64,000 bases of DNA from an uncultured Opitutia bacterium. Lineage in GTDB: Bacteria; Verrucomicrobiota; Verrucomicrobiia; Opitutales; UBA953. Below, piece by piece: positions 37,330 to 47,164 of this stretch (positions are counted from its first letter, which is position 1; the number at the start of each line of letters is the position of its first letter). The notes beneath the pieces were generated by a model. It was given only the letters and a program-made list of their open reading frames with translations, was not told the origin of the DNA and did no database searches. Both the position numbers and the translations under genes were made by a program. The DNA is taken from positions 1 to 64,000 of the forward strand of contig CAIWNE010000086.1 of assembly GCA_903913915.1 (NCBI GenBank), written 5' to 3'.

Positions 37330-39067
37330 GCTTCGCTTCCACGTCGCGCAGCAGCGTCTCGCGGTCGCCCGAAAAGAGGTAGACGTCCGACCCGAGACGT
37401 CGCAGGGCGGTCTGGAGGACTTCCTTGGAGGGTCGGCGATTCTGCATCAGCCGGCGAAGGTAGGTCTCCAGGTCGGCCGCGATCCGCGGGTGGTCGAGCT
37501 TGAGCTGGACGATCTGCTGGAGCACGGCCTGGTTGGTCTCGTTCTGCAGGTGCGCCTGGATCAGCACGTCGTTGGCCTCGTCGTAGCGCTGGGCGGCGAT
37601 GAGCTTGCGGCTGGCCGAGATGAGCACCTGCGGCGGCACGCTGCGGTTCTGCATCAGCTTCTGGAGGTTGATCGAGCCGATCTCCGTCTGGCCGTCGGCG
37701 AAGTACGCGATCGTGCGCAACGCCTCGAAGGCGATGCGGGTCTCGGCCACCCACTGGTCGCGTTCGGCCTGCTTGTAGAGCTCGTCGACCAGCAGGATGG
37801 TCTCCCGCGCGCGGCCGGCGTTCAGCAGGCATTCGACGTGCACGAGGTCGAAGCGCACGCGGTTGGTGAAGCGACGCTCCTTGGCGAGCTTCGCCAGGCG
37901 CGAGGTGAGGGCGACGTCGGCGGTGTCGTTGCCGAAGCGGGCCAGGTCGAGCATCGCCTGTTCCTGGTTGCCGAAGCGGGCGACGGCTTTCTCCACGACG
38001 AGCGCGCGTTGGGCGCGGTTGGCTTCGCCCGGCAGGAGGTAGAGGGATTGGGTCAGCAGTCCGGGGTTGTCGGGCATGCTGATGGCGAGCAGGTCGAGGC
38101 AATCCTTCGCGCGCGCCAGTTCGCCGGTCTCCTTGAGCCAGCGGGCCTTGATCTCGAGCAGGCGGATGCCGGCCGGATAGGCCGCCAAGGCGGCGTCGAT
38201 CTCGGCGAGGGCGCCTGCCCGATCGCCGCTTTCCCAGAGAATCTGGCAGTTGAGCAGGTAGCCGTCGGCGGTCTGGTCCAGGCGGTGTTCCTTGATGATC
38301 TTCGTGGCGTCCGCGAAGTCGCCCCGCAGGAAATGGGCTTGGGCCGCGGCGATCCGCAGGTCGGCCTTGATGTCGGCGGAGACCTCCGCGTCGTCGATGA
38401 ACTTGCCTGCGGTCTCGATCAGGCGCCTGTCCTGGTCCAGCATGAAGCAGCGGTAGATGTACTGGCGGAAGTACTCGCGGTCCTGTTTCGCGAAGACCAG
38501 GGATTCCTCGAGCAGCTGATAGCCGTCGAGCGGGCGTTGGAAGGCGAAGAAGAGGTCCGCGCAGAGGCGCTGGGCCTCGAGGTTGGCCGGGGTGAGCTGG
38601 GCGCCGGTGCCGATGTATTTCGCGAACTCCGCGTAGTCCTGGCGGGCGAGGGCGGCCTTGGCGACGGAGACGAAATATTCGCCTTTGCGGTAGAGGTGGG
38701 CGGCCCTGCCGTACGTGTCCTTGACCGCGAGGAGTTTCGCCCGTTCGCGTTGCCTGATCTGTTCCTTGCCGAGGAAGAGATCCGTGGCGGAGTTCGCCAA
38801 GGTGTCCGGCAGGTAGAGATACATGTCGGCTCTTCGCGTCGTGGGGATGCCGTTCATGTACCTTTCCTTGAAGTAGTTCGCTTCCGACAGGGCTGCCCAG
38901 GCCAGCACGAGGAAGACCGGGAAGAGCATGGCGATCCGTTTCCAGTCCGGACGGTATTTCTTCTCCTTGTAGCCGATGGCCTCGACGATGACCATCCCCA
39001 GCAGGATAGAGTAGCTCGAGCGCGAGCTCTGCCCTTGGCCGTAGACGTAGTGGGGTTCGGCTGACAT
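37322..39067 (-). CDS. Membrane-anchored tetratricopeptide-repeat protein
   Basis: Protein of 581 aa from the ATG at 39067 (a GTG three codons upstream also fits). One membrane helix lies near residues 45-65; the rest is almost entirely alpha-helical with degenerate TPR-like pairs, for example YAEFAKYIGTGAQLTPANLEAQ and GDRAGALAEIDAALAAYPAGIRLLEIKARWLKETGELARA. No catalytic motif was seen. Likely a scaffold or assembly factor; the client is unknown. It is on the minus strand after the YyaL-like gene (gap of about 50 bases) and may be co-transcribed with it. Its 3' end overlaps the ApbE-like gene by eight bases tail to tail. Confidence 0.75.
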   Translation of the reverse strand: MSAEPHYVYGQGQSSRSSYSILLGMVIVEAIGYKEKKYRPDWKRIAMLFPVFLVLAWAALSEANYFKERYMNGIPTTRRADMYLYLPDTLANSATDLFLGKEQIRQRERAKLLAVKDTYGRAAHLYRKGEYFVSVAKAALARQDYAEFAKYIGTGAQLTPANLEAQRLCADLFFAFQRPLDGYQLLEESLVFAKQDREYFRQYIYRCFMLDQDRRLIETAGKFIDDAEVSADIKADLRIAAAQAHFLRGDFADATKIIKEHRLDQTADGYLLNCQILWESGDRAGALAEIDAALAAYPAGIRLLEIKARWLKETGELARAKDCLDLLAISMPDNPGLLTQSLYLLPGEANRAQRALVVEKAVARFGNQEQAMLDLARFGNDTADVALTSRLAKLAKERRFTNRVRFDLVHVECLLNAGRARETILLVDELYKQAERDQWVAETRIAFEALRTIAYFADGQTEIGSINLQKLMQNRSVPPQVLISASRKLIAAQRYDEANDVLIQAHLQNETNQAVLQQIVQLKLDHPRIAADLETYLRRLMQNRRPSKEVLQTALRRLGSDVYLFSGDRETLLRDVEAKLR

Positions 39068-39119
39068 GCCTGCCACGATGTTCCCGCTCCCCCGGGGGCG
39101 GGCAAGAGCGGATTGCCCG

Positions 39120-41144
39120 TCAGAGGTTCTCCGCGGCCTCTGTTGCGGTCTTCACGGCCGCGAGGCAGGTCTGGCCCACGCAGACGGCGAAACCGCCGGC
39201 GCCTGGCTCCTGAAGCAGGAAGACGGGGCGATAGGGACGGGCATGCGGCGGAGTCTTATCGTCGCCGTTGAGCGCGATACGCAATTCATCCCAGCCGCCG
39301 GCGGATTTCACGGTCGCGTACCCGATGGCGAAACGGGCGATGCCGTCCAAGGCATGGGCGACGCCGTTAGGGACGTTCTTGCAGAGTCCGCCGTATGCCG
39401 TGGAAAGGTCGGTGAATTCACGAGCCCAGCGGACATCCGATGACAACATCTGGATCTGGCCGAGGCCGTGGAGCAGGGAGGAGTTTCCGGACGGGATGGC
39501 GTTGTCGAACCAGTCTTTCTGGCGGACCGAAAGGTCTTCCCGGTCGGCCGGCACCACGAAGGAGCCGACGGAGCGGGGGTCGCCGAACAGTTCCTGGGCC
39601 GCGAGGAGGAGGTCTTCGGCACGCTTGCCGTAAGGATGCGCGATTCCCGGCCGGACCCATTCCGCGAAGGCGGCGAGCGCGCATTCCGCTTCGGCGAGCC
39701 AGGCGTAGTCGCTCAGGTTGCCGGCCAGGCCGGTCTTGTCGCCATGGGCGACCGAGAGCAGGCGGACTTCCTTCGCTTCGCGGGCGAAGCGCCGCCAGAG
39801 ATTCGCTTCGATCTCGATGGCGAGCTCGAGCCAATCCCTCCGATTCAGGATCCAACCCGCCTTGGCCAGGTTGCCGATGAGCAGCGCGTTCCAACTGAGC
39901 AGGTTCTTGTCGTCGCGCGCGGGTTGCGGACGTCGGTCGCGTAAGGCGAGCAGCTTGTGTCTCGCGCCGGCGAAGCGAAGGCGCGCGTCGTGGTCGCCCT
40001 TGAGCTTGGGGATGTTCTTTCCCTCGAAGTTGCCTTTGTCCGAAAGGCCGTAGGCCTGCGCGAAGGCGAAGGCCTCGTCGCCGAGGGCGTCGGCCACTTC
40101 GGGCGCCGTCCAGACGTAGGTCGTACCTTCGTGGTGGTCCGTATCCGCGTCGAGCGAGGCGGCGAAAAGGCCGTTGGCGGTACGCATCTCGCGCAGCAGC
40201 CAGCCGACGGTCTCGACGCAGACGTCGGCGTACAGCGGGTCGCGGTAGCGGGCCCAGGCTTCGGCGTAGGTGCCGAGGAGCTGGGCGTTGTCGTACAGCA
40301 TCTTTTCGAAGTGCGGCACGGTCCAGTCGCGGTCCACGCAGTAGCGATGGAAGCCGCCGCCGACCTGGTCAAACAGGCCGCCGCGGGCCATGGAACCGAG
40401 CGTGATGGTCAGCACGGCGTCGATGCGCGAGGCGAGCGCGCGGTCGGCTTCGACGACGGCGGCTCCGCGGAGGCCGAGGAGGAAGTTGAGCGTGTGCGGC
40501 GCCGGGAACTTGGGCGCGGCGCCGAAGCCGCCGAAGGCGTCGTCATGCTGCTCGCAGATGCGGCGGGCGGCGGCGACCAGGTCGTCGGGCGAAGGCGAGG
40601 TGCCGTCGGCGTCCGGCGCCCGCGTCAGGTGCGTGAGGTTCTGCGCGATGGCGTCGGCATTGGCGGCGAGCTCGGACTTGTTGCGATGGTAGAAGTCCGA
40701 GACGCGCATGATCAGCTGCGGCCAGGGGACCTGGCCGTGTCCGCGGTCTTCGGGCGGGAAATAGGTGCCGCCGAAGAAGGGCCGTCCGTCCGGCAGGCAG
40801 AAGCAGTTGAGGGGCCAGCCGCCGTGTCCCTGGATCATCTGCACGGCGTCCATCATCAGCTTGTCGACCTCGGGGCGTTCCTCGCGGTCGACCTTGATGC
40901 AGATGAAATGCTGGTTCATCAGGTCGGCGATCCACGGCTGTTCGAAGGATTCTCGGGCCATGACGTGGCACCAGTGGCAGGAGGAGTAGCCGACCGACAC
41001 CAGGACGGGCTTGTCCTTGGCCTTGGCTTCCGCGAACGCTTCGGCGCACCAAGGCCACCAATGGACGGGGTTGGCCTCGTGTTGGCGGAGGTAGAGCGAG
41101 CTTTCGTGGGCCAGGCGGTTCGACACGTCTGGGAAGGTTGGCAT
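39120..41144 (-). CDS. YyaL/SPATA20-like protein: thioredoxin-fold N-terminus plus (alpha/alpha)6 barrel
   Basis: Protein of 674 aa of the DUF255/YyaL family. The N-terminal thioredoxin-like domain (about 1-160) has the redox motif C56-H-W-C59 in SSCHWCHVM, with [25 protein letters not shown] further on, both near-invariant in the family. The C-terminal part (about 200-670) has the N-acylglucosamine-epimerase-like helical barrel with [12 protein letters not shown] and LLSWNALLI. The biochemical function is not established. Length matches the family. The start ATG at 41144 is divergent from mutL across 149 bases. Confidence 0.9.
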   Translation of the reverse strand: MPTFPDVSNRLAHESSLYLRQHEANPVHWWPWCAEAFAEAKAKDKPVLVSVGYSSCHWCHVMARESFEQPWIADLMNQHFICIKVDREERPEVDKLMMDAVQMIQGHGGWPLNCFCLPDGRPFFGGTYFPPEDRGHGQVPWPQLIMRVSDFYHRNKSELAANADAIAQNLTHLTRAPDADGTSPSPDDLVAAARRICEQHDDAFGGFGAAPKFPAPHTLNFLLGLRGAAVVEADRALASRIDAVLTITLGSMARGGLFDQVGGGFHRYCVDRDWTVPHFEKMLYDNAQLLGTYAEAWARYRDPLYADVCVETVGWLLREMRTANGLFAASLDADTDHHEGTTYVWTAPEVADALGDEAFAFAQAYGLSDKGNFEGKNIPKLKGDHDARLRFAGARHKLLALRDRRPQPARDDKNLLSWNALLIGNLAKAGWILNRRDWLELAIEIEANLWRRFAREAKEVRLLSVAHGDKTGLAGNLSDYAWLAEAECALAAFAEWVRPGIAHPYGKRAEDLLLAAQELFGDPRSVGSFVVPADREDLSVRQKDWFDNAIPSGNSSLLHGLGQIQMLSSDVRWAREFTDLSTAYGGLCKNVPNGVAHALDGIARFAIGYATVKSAGGWDELRIALNGDDKTPPHARPYRPVFLLQEPGAGGFAVCVGQTCLAAVKTATEAAENL

Positions 41145-41293
41145 CCTTCGGCAGGGTGCAACAAAGACCGTTTCCGAGCCGTTCGACTTGCAGGGGAGGG
41201 GGCTAAGGGCAAAGGTCTCCCGGTGCCTTCCGTCCGCCCCAGCCGCGTTCCTGGTCGTCCCTCCGGACGGCCCGCGGCTTTGCCTGCCTGACC

Positions 41294-43024
41294 ATGTCCA
41301 CCATCCGTATCCTTGAGCCCACGGTGGCCAACCAGATCGCCGCCGGCGAGGTGGTGGAACGGCCGGCCGCGGTCATCAAGGAACTGCTGGAGAACTCCCT
41401 CGACGCCGGCGCGCGCCGCGTGACGGTCGATTTCTCCCGCGGCGGCAAGGCCCGGCTGATCATCGAGGACGATGGCAAGGGGATGACCGGCGACGAGGCC
41501 CTGCTGAGCCTGGAGCGTCATGCGACGAGCAAGATCCGGCTGGCGGCCGACCTCGACCGGATCGCGACCTTCGGATTCCGCGGCGAAGCGCTGCCGTCCA
41601 TCGCGAGCGTGGCCCGCTTCACGATGCAGACGCGTCCGGCTTCCGCGCCTTCGGGCACGGAGATCGCCGTCAACGGGGGCAAGCTCATCCATCGCCGTGA
41701 CCACGGCATGGCGCCGGGCACCCGCATCGAGGTCGCGAATCTTTTCCACCCCGTCCCGGCTCGCCTGAAGTTCCTCAAGTCCGACGAGACCGAGGCGGCG
41801 CACATCGTCCGCCTGGTCCGTCTCTACGCCATCGCCCATCCCGAGGTCGGTTTCCTGCTTCGTGAGGACGGACGCGAGATCTTCCGTTCGCCGGGCAATG
41901 CTCCGCTGCTGGACCGCGTCCGTGAGATCTGGGGCCGCCAGGTGGCCGAGGAGGTCACGATCATGCCGGCCTTCGAGCGTCCGGGCATGCGCCTGAGCGG
42001 CCTGCTCGGCAAGCCGGGCGTGAGCCGCGGAACGCGTCAGGACCTCGTGACCGTGGTGAATGGTCGACCTGTGGACAGCCGTACGATGGCATTCGCGCTG
42101 ACGGAGAGCTACCATACCCTGATCCCGAAGGGCCGTTATCCGCTGGCTTTCGTGTTCCTGGAGATGGACCCGGCCTGGGTCGACGTGAACGTGCATCCGG
42201 CCAAGCGCGAGGTGCGCTTCCGGGACGAAGCCAAGGTCCGCAACTTCCTGATCGAATCCGTCCTCGCGGTGCTCAGGGCTCGGGCGGATGACGGTCTGCC
42301 GTCCGCGACTGTCCCGTCGGTCACGCCGCCCACTCCGTTCACGGCCTCGGTCCCGAGCGTCAGCGCCACGGTGTCGCCTACGCCTACAGCGTCCGCGATT
42401 TTCTCGCCGTCCGTTCCCGCTCCGGTGGCGCCGACGCCTGCGCCCGCGGTCCGTCTCGGTTGGCGCCTGCTTTCCCGCCTGCGCGAAGAACGCGCCGTCT
42501 TCGAGACGCCCACCGGCCTCGCCATCCTCGACCTGGGGGCCGCGCACCAGCGCGTGCTCTACGAATCGATCCTCGCCCAGTTCACCGCGCAGAAGCCGGT
42601 CAGCCAGCCGATGCTCGTGCCGCTGAGCATCGAACTGGATCCGCTGCCCGCGGCGGTGCTGAAGGAGCGCATGCCGCTGCTCGCTTCCGCCGGTTTCGAC
42701 TTCGAGGAATACGGCCGAAACTTCTGGCGCATCCAGGCCTTGCCTGCGTGGCTCGAACCGGAGGAAGCCTTGGCCTTCGTGCGCGACCTGCTGGCCGAGA
42801 TGGCCCGGCGCGAAGGCGATTTCGGCCGCCCTTCGCTGGCGTACGATGCGCTCGCCAAGATCGCGGTCACCAAGGCCCGCCGCAAGGGCGACAGCCTGTC
42901 GGACGCCGAACTGATGGAGCTCGTCCAGGCCCTGTTCCGCACCGTGCAGCCGGGAACCTGCCCACGTGGCCGCCGGACCTACGTCGAGTGGACGGACGCC
43001 GACCTGGCCCGCCGCTTCGGCTGA
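41294..43024 (+). CDS. mutL: DNA mismatch repair protein MutL
   Basis: ATP-dependent mismatch-repair matchmaker, 576 aa. The GHKL ATPase domain is complete: [37 protein letters not shown] and FGFRGEAL. A Pro/Ser/Thr/Ala-rich linker (about 330-385) joins the C-terminal dimerisation domain. Odd point: the endonuclease motif DQHAxxExxxxE is degenerate, reading D413-L-G-A with Gln at 419 where Glu is expected and E424 kept. The second motif CPHGRP reads CPRGRR from C556. Intrinsic nicking is therefore doubtful, and strand discrimination may need another nuclease. No mutS is in the window. It ends directly against uvrB, tail to tail. Confidence 0.95.
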   Translation: MSTIRILEPTVANQIAAGEVVERPAAVIKELLENSLDAGARRVTVDFSRGGKARLIIEDDGKGMTGDEALLSLERHATSKIRLAADLDRIATFGFRGEALPSIASVARFTMQTRPASAPSGTEIAVNGGKLIHRRDHGMAPGTRIEVANLFHPVPARLKFLKSDETEAAHIVRLVRLYAIAHPEVGFLLREDGREIFRSPGNAPLLDRVREIWGRQVAEEVTIMPAFERPGMRLSGLLGKPGVSRGTRQDLVTVVNGRPVDSRTMAFALTESYHTLIPKGRYPLAFVFLEMDPAWVDVNVHPAKREVRFRDEAKVRNFLIESVLAVLRARADDGLPSATVPSVTPPTPFTASVPSVSATVSPTPTASAIFSPSVPAPVAPTPAPAVRLGWRLLSRLREERAVFETPTGLAILDLGAAHQRVLYESILAQFTAQKPVSQPMLVPLSIELDPLPAAVLKERMPLLASAGFDFEEYGRNFWRIQALPAWLEPEEALAFVRDLLAEMARREGDFGRPSLAYDALAKIAVTKARRKGDSLSDAELMELVQALFRTVQPGTCPRGRRTYVEWTDADLARRFG

Positions 43025-45010
43025 TCAGCGGCGGCCTTTGTGGCGCTTAGGCGAAGCCGGCTTGCCGGTGCGCAAGGCTTCGATCTGGTCGCGCAGCGTG
43101 GCCGCGCGCTCGAACTGCAGCTCGTCCGCGGCCGCGAGCATCTCGGTCTCCATGTCGGAGAGCACGCGGGCGATGTCGCGGTCGTCGGTGCCTTCGGCCA
43201 CCGCGAGCGCTTCGTCGGCCTCGAGCTCGACCAGGCTTTCCTCGATCTTGCGCTGGGTGCTCTTCGGCGTGATGCCGTGCTTCGTGTTGTAGGCTTCCTG
43301 GCGCTTGCGACGGTCGCCGCAGATGGTGAGGGCCCTCGTGAGCGATTTCGTCATCACGTCGGCGTAGAGCAGGACCTTGCCTTCGAGGTGTCGGGCGGCT
43401 CGTCCGGCGGTCTGGATGAGGCTCGTCTCGCTGCGGAGGAAGCCCTCCTTGTCGGCATCGAGGATGCCGACGAGCGCCACTTCCGGCAGGTCTAGGCCTT
43501 CGCGGAGCAGGTTGACGCCCACGAGGACGTCGAAGTGGCCGGCGCGGAGGCGGCGGAGGATCTCGACGCGTTCGATCGCGTCGATGTCGGAGTGCAGGTA
43601 CTCGACCTTCAGGCCGCTGTCCCGCATGAAGTTGGCGAGGTCCTCGGACATGCGCTTCGTGAGTGTCGTCACCAGCGTACGGTAGCCGCGGGCGGCGACG
43701 GCCTTGGCTTCGCCGATGATGTCCTCGACCTGCCCGGCGATCGGACGGACCTCCATGATCGGATCGAGCAGGCCGGTCGGTCGGATGACCTGTTCGGCGA
43801 TGACCGTCGAGACCTTGTATTCGTGGGGTGCCGGCGTGGCGGAGACGTAGACCGCCTGGTCGACGAGCTCGTCGAACTCCTCGGGACGCAGCGGACGGTT
43901 CTCCAGCGCGGAGGGCAGGCGGAAGCCGAACTCGACGAGGCGTTCCTTGCGGGCGCGGTCGCCGTGATACATGCCGCCGATCTGGGAGACCGAGACGTGG
44001 CTTTCGTCGATGAACACCAGCTTGTCCTTCGGGAAGAAGTCCAGGAGGCAGTGGGGCCGTTCGCCGGGGCGGCGGCCGGACATGTGCATCGAGTAGTTCT
44101 CGATGCCTGGGCAGAAGCCAGTCTCACGGAGCATCTCCAGGTCGTGCTCGACGCGCATACGGATGCGCTGGGCTTCCACGAGGCGGTTCGTCTTCTCGAA
44201 ATGGGCGACACGTTCCTCGAGCTCGGCGCGGATGGCGGAGGTCGCGGCCTTCACGCGGCCCGGGGCCATCACGTATTGGTTGGCCGGATAGAGGTCGAAC
44301 TTCTGGAGCTGCTTGCCGGGCTTCACGCTGACCGGGTCAAGTTCGCGGATGGCTTCGAGCGTGTCGCCCCAGAATTCCAGGCGGACGGCCGACTCCATGT
44401 AGGCCGGCCAGACGTCGATCGTCTCGCCGCGGGCGCGGAAGTTGCAGCGTTCGAGGATGGCGTCGTTGCGGACGTACTGGTTGGCGACGAGCTTCGCGAG
44501 GAGCTCGTCTCGGCGCATCGTCATGCCGGTCTTCAGCGCGATCATCGCCGCAAGGAAGTCTTCGGGCGAACCGAGGCCGTAGATGCAGGAGACCGAGGCG
44601 ATGACCACCACGTCGCGACGGGAGAGCAGGGCGCTGCTGGCGCTGATGCGGAGGCGCTCGATGTCCTCGTTGATGGCCGAGTCCTTCTCGATGAAGGTGT
44701 CCGTCGCCGGTACGTAGGCCTCGGGCTGATAGTAGTCGTAATAGCTGACGAAGTATTCGACGGCGTTCTCGGGGAAGAAGTTCTTGAACTCCGAATAGAG
44801 CTGGGCGGCCAGCGTCTTGTTGTGGGAGATGATGAGCGCCGGGCGCTGTTGCTGCGCGATCAGGTTCGCCATCGTGAACGTCTTGCCCGACCCCGTCACG
44901 CCGAGGAGCGTCTGGCGTCCGTTGCCGGCGCGGAGGGAGGCGTCGAGCGCGGCGATCGCGGTCGGCTGGTCGCCCATCGGGCGATAGTCGGACTTGAGGC
45001 GGAACTCCAT
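43025..45010 (-). CDS. uvrB: UvrABC excinuclease subunit B
   Basis: Damage-verifying helicase-like subunit of nucleotide excision repair, 661 aa. It has Walker A GVTGSGKT near 37-44, the beta-hairpin region with YYDYYQPEAYVP, DEAD-like DESH, the RPTGLLDP segment, QTAGRAARH (motif VI) and the C-terminal UVR domain ELQFERAATLRDQIEAL for UvrC contact. Length is normal. Its stop codon abuts that of mutL so that the junction reads TGATCA. One base separates its start from the stop of the upstream HAD gene, implying one transcript for glcD-like, HAD and uvrB. Confidence 0.97.
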   Translation of the reverse strand: MEFRLKSDYRPMGDQPTAIAALDASLRAGNGRQTLLGVTGSGKTFTMANLIAQQQRPALIISHNKTLAAQLYSEFKNFFPENAVEYFVSYYDYYQPEAYVPATDTFIEKDSAINEDIERLRISASSALLSRRDVVVIASVSCIYGLGSPEDFLAAMIALKTGMTMRRDELLAKLVANQYVRNDAILERCNFRARGETIDVWPAYMESAVRLEFWGDTLEAIRELDPVSVKPGKQLQKFDLYPANQYVMAPGRVKAATSAIRAELEERVAHFEKTNRLVEAQRIRMRVEHDLEMLRETGFCPGIENYSMHMSGRRPGERPHCLLDFFPKDKLVFIDESHVSVSQIGGMYHGDRARKERLVEFGFRLPSALENRPLRPEEFDELVDQAVYVSATPAPHEYKVSTVIAEQVIRPTGLLDPIMEVRPIAGQVEDIIGEAKAVAARGYRTLVTTLTKRMSEDLANFMRDSGLKVEYLHSDIDAIERVEILRRLRAGHFDVLVGVNLLREGLDLPEVALVGILDADKEGFLRSETSLIQTAGRAARHLEGKVLLYADVMTKSLTRALTICGDRRKRQEAYNTKHGITPKSTQRKIEESLVELEADEALAVAEGTDDRDIARVLSDMETEMLAAADELQFERAATLRDQIEALRTGKPASPKRHKGRR

Positions 45011-45011
45011 C

Positions 45012-45677
45012 TCAGCCCAGGCTTCCGCGGGCGAGCCACTGCGGGTCGACTTGGGAAAGGTCCTTCACGATGCGATGGGCGCCGACGGGCGTAAGCTGTT
45101 CGCGGGTGTTCGTGGTCGCGAGGGCGATCGTGATGAAGCCGCCGGAAAGGCCGGCTTGCAGGCCGGAAAAGGAATCTTCGAAGACGAAGGAGGTCGCCGG
45201 GTCGCCGCCGCCGAGGGCGCAGGCCTTGAGGAAGACCTCCGGGTCGGGCTTTCCCTTCGTGACGTCCTCGCTGGCGACCGCGCCGGCGAAGAAATGGCCG
45301 ATGCCGAAGAGCTCGAAGGACAGGGCGAGATTCTCCTTGTGCGTGGACGTGCCGATCACGCAGGGGATGCCGAGGTCGTTGAGCGCGCCGCAGAGTTCGC
45401 GGACGCCGGGGAGCAGCCGTACGTGACCGGTGCGGGCGATGTCGCGGTAGAGGGCTTCCTTGCGGTTGGAGAGCCGCTTTACCTCGGCCGGATCATGCGA
45501 CCAGTTGAGGATATCGGGGATGATGAGCTCGTTGCGCTTGCCGAAGCCCCGTTTGAAATGGTCGGCGGGCAAGGGAAGGGCTTCTTCCTTGGCCAAGGCT
45601 GCCCAGGAGCGTTCATGGGCGACGGAGGAGTCGATGACGACTCCGTCCCAATCGAAGACGGCGACGGTGCGGGCCAT
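45012..45677 (-). CDS. HAD-superfamily phosphatase (beta-phosphoglucomutase / phosphoglycolate phosphatase-like)
   Basis: Protein of 221 aa with the four HAD motifs: nucleophile and acid/base D9 and D11 in FDWDGVVIDSS, the Thr/Ser motif IGTST, the lysine in KGKPDPEVF and the acidic EDSFSGLQAG. The cap domain inserted after motif I makes it subfamily I, as in beta-phosphoglucomutase and phosphoglycolate phosphatase. Substrate is uncertain. Because the gene next to it encodes a GlcD-like flavoprotein, phosphoglycolate is an attractive guess: Gph would give glycolate for GlcD. It is two bases from the GlcD-like stop and one base from uvrB. Confidence 0.85.
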   Translation of the reverse strand: MARTVAVFDWDGVVIDSSVAHERSWAALAKEEALPLPADHFKRGFGKRNELIIPDILNWSHDPAEVKRLSNRKEALYRDIARTGHVRLLPGVRELCGALNDLGIPCVIGTSTHKENLALSFELFGIGHFFAGAVASEDVTKGKPDPEVFLKACALGGGDPATSFVFEDSFSGLQAGLSGGFITIALATTNTREQLTPVGAHRIVKDLSQVDPQWLARGSLG

Positions 45678-45679
45678 GC

Positions 45680-47155
45680 TCAGTGCTTGTCCCAGGCCAG
45701 CGTGACCTTGACCGGGCGATGCTCCCAGACGTTGAGCGGTTCGAAGATCTGGCCCGGCGCCAGGATGCCGTTCGGGTCGAGCGCCTTCTTCACCGCGAGC
45801 ATCGCGCCGATCTCGGCGGGGGTATGCTGCAGGCGGAGGAAAGGAGACTTCGCGATGCCGATGCCGTGTTCGCCCGTGATGGCGCCGCCGAGCTCGACGA
45901 CCTTGGTCATCACCTCGTAAATCGCTTTCTCGGCCTTGCGGCAGTGCTCGGGATTATCCCGGTCGTACATGATGTGCACGTGGAAGTTCCCGTCGGCGGC
46001 GTGGCCGAAGGTCGGCGTGGCGAGGCCCACGCGGTCGCGGACTTCGCGGGTGTAGCGGATGAGCTCCACGTAGGAGCGGAACGGCACGACGATATCCTCG
46101 TTGAGCTTGGCGTTGCCCAGCGAATACATCGCCTGGGAGCAGGTGCGGCGGATGTCCCAGAGCGCCTCGGCCTCGGCTTCGACGTCGGTCTCGCGGAAGG
46201 CGACCGCATGGCGGCCGATCCAGGCGCGGACCTTGACGGCGTCTTCGGCCAGCGCGGCCGGATGGCCGTCGATCTCGACGAGCAGGATGGCGTGGGTGGC
46301 TTCCACGCCCTTGAGCTCGGCGGTGGTGAACACGCGGCTGCCGCGGCGCTTCTCGGCCGCCTCCACGGTCTGGGTGTCCAGGAATTCGAAGACCGCGGGG
46401 TTGACGCGCAGGCCCATCAGTTCCGCGGCGGCCTCCAGCGCGCCTTCGTCAGTCCGGCAGGCGATGAGGAACGTGCGGCGGGCGGCGGGCTTGTTGACGA
46501 GCTTGAGCGTGGCCTTGGTGATCACGCCGAGCGTGCCTTCGGAGCCGATCCATAGGTCGCGGAGGTTGATCCCGCTGACGAACTTGCGGAGCGGGGCGGC
46601 CCAGCGGACCTTCTCGCCGGTCGGCAGGAAGCCTTCGAGCGCATAGACATGGTCCCGGACCACGCCGTATTTCGCCGCGCGCAGTCCGCCGGCGTTGGTG
46701 GCGATGTTGCCGCCGATGCTGCAATGCTTGAGCGACGAGGGGTCGGGCGGAAAGAAGAGGCCGTGCGGGGCGGCGAGTTCGTTGATGCGCGCCGTGATGG
46801 CGCCTGGCTGGACGGTCGCCATCGCGGAGATCGGGTCGACCTCGATCTTGTCCCAGTGGTCGAGGTGAATGACCCACCCGCCGTGGATCGGGGAGCTCGC
46901 GCCGGTGTTGCCGGTGCCGCGACCGCGGACCGTGACCGGGACACGGTGCTCGTTGGCGAACTTTAGCACGACGCCGATGTCGTCCTCGACGCCCGGGCGG
47001 ATGACCGCTTCGGGCATGAACGAGAGCCGCATGTTGTCGAACGACGCGGCGAAGCAGGTCGCTTCGTCCGTCAGGACTTTCTGCGGGCCTAGCCTGGCCA
47101 GGAGGGCCTGGGTGGCGGCGGGATGCGTCTTCACGAGGGAGCTCACGCCCGCCAT
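45680..47155 (-). CDS. FAD-linked 2-hydroxyacid dehydrogenase (GlcD / D-lactate dehydrogenase type)
   Basis: Flavoprotein of 491 aa of the VAO/PCMH superfamily. N-terminal FAD-binding domain with VPVTVRGRGTGNTGASSPI, FPPDPSS, CSIGGNIATNAGG and WIGSEGTLGVITKATLKL; C-terminal FAD-oxidase domain with FGHAADGNFHVHIMYD and the final ITGEHGIGIAK and DPNGILAPGQIF. It fits glycolate oxidase subunit D or D-lactate/D-2-hydroxyglutarate dehydrogenases; sequence alone does not separate these. No GlcE or GlcF partner is adjacent, so it may work alone or with an unlinked electron acceptor. It shares an operon with the HAD phosphatase and uvrB. Confidence 0.88.
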   Translation of the reverse strand: MAGVSSLVKTHPAATQALLARLGPQKVLTDEATCFAASFDNMRLSFMPEAVIRPGVEDDIGVVLKFANEHRVPVTVRGRGTGNTGASSPIHGGWVIHLDHWDKIEVDPISAMATVQPGAITARINELAAPHGLFFPPDPSSLKHCSIGGNIATNAGGLRAAKYGVVRDHVYALEGFLPTGEKVRWAAPLRKFVSGINLRDLWIGSEGTLGVITKATLKLVNKPAARRTFLIACRTDEGALEAAAELMGLRVNPAVFEFLDTQTVEAAEKRRGSRVFTTAELKGVEATHAILLVEIDGHPAALAEDAVKVRAWIGRHAVAFRETDVEAEAEALWDIRRTCSQAMYSLGNAKLNEDIVVPFRSYVELIRYTREVRDRVGLATPTFGHAADGNFHVHIMYDRDNPEHCRKAEKAIYEVMTKVVELGGAITGEHGIGIAKSPFLRLQHTPAEIGAMLAVKKALDPNGILAPGQIFEPLNVWEHRPVKVTLAWDKH

Positions 47156-47164
47156 CGTGCAGCC

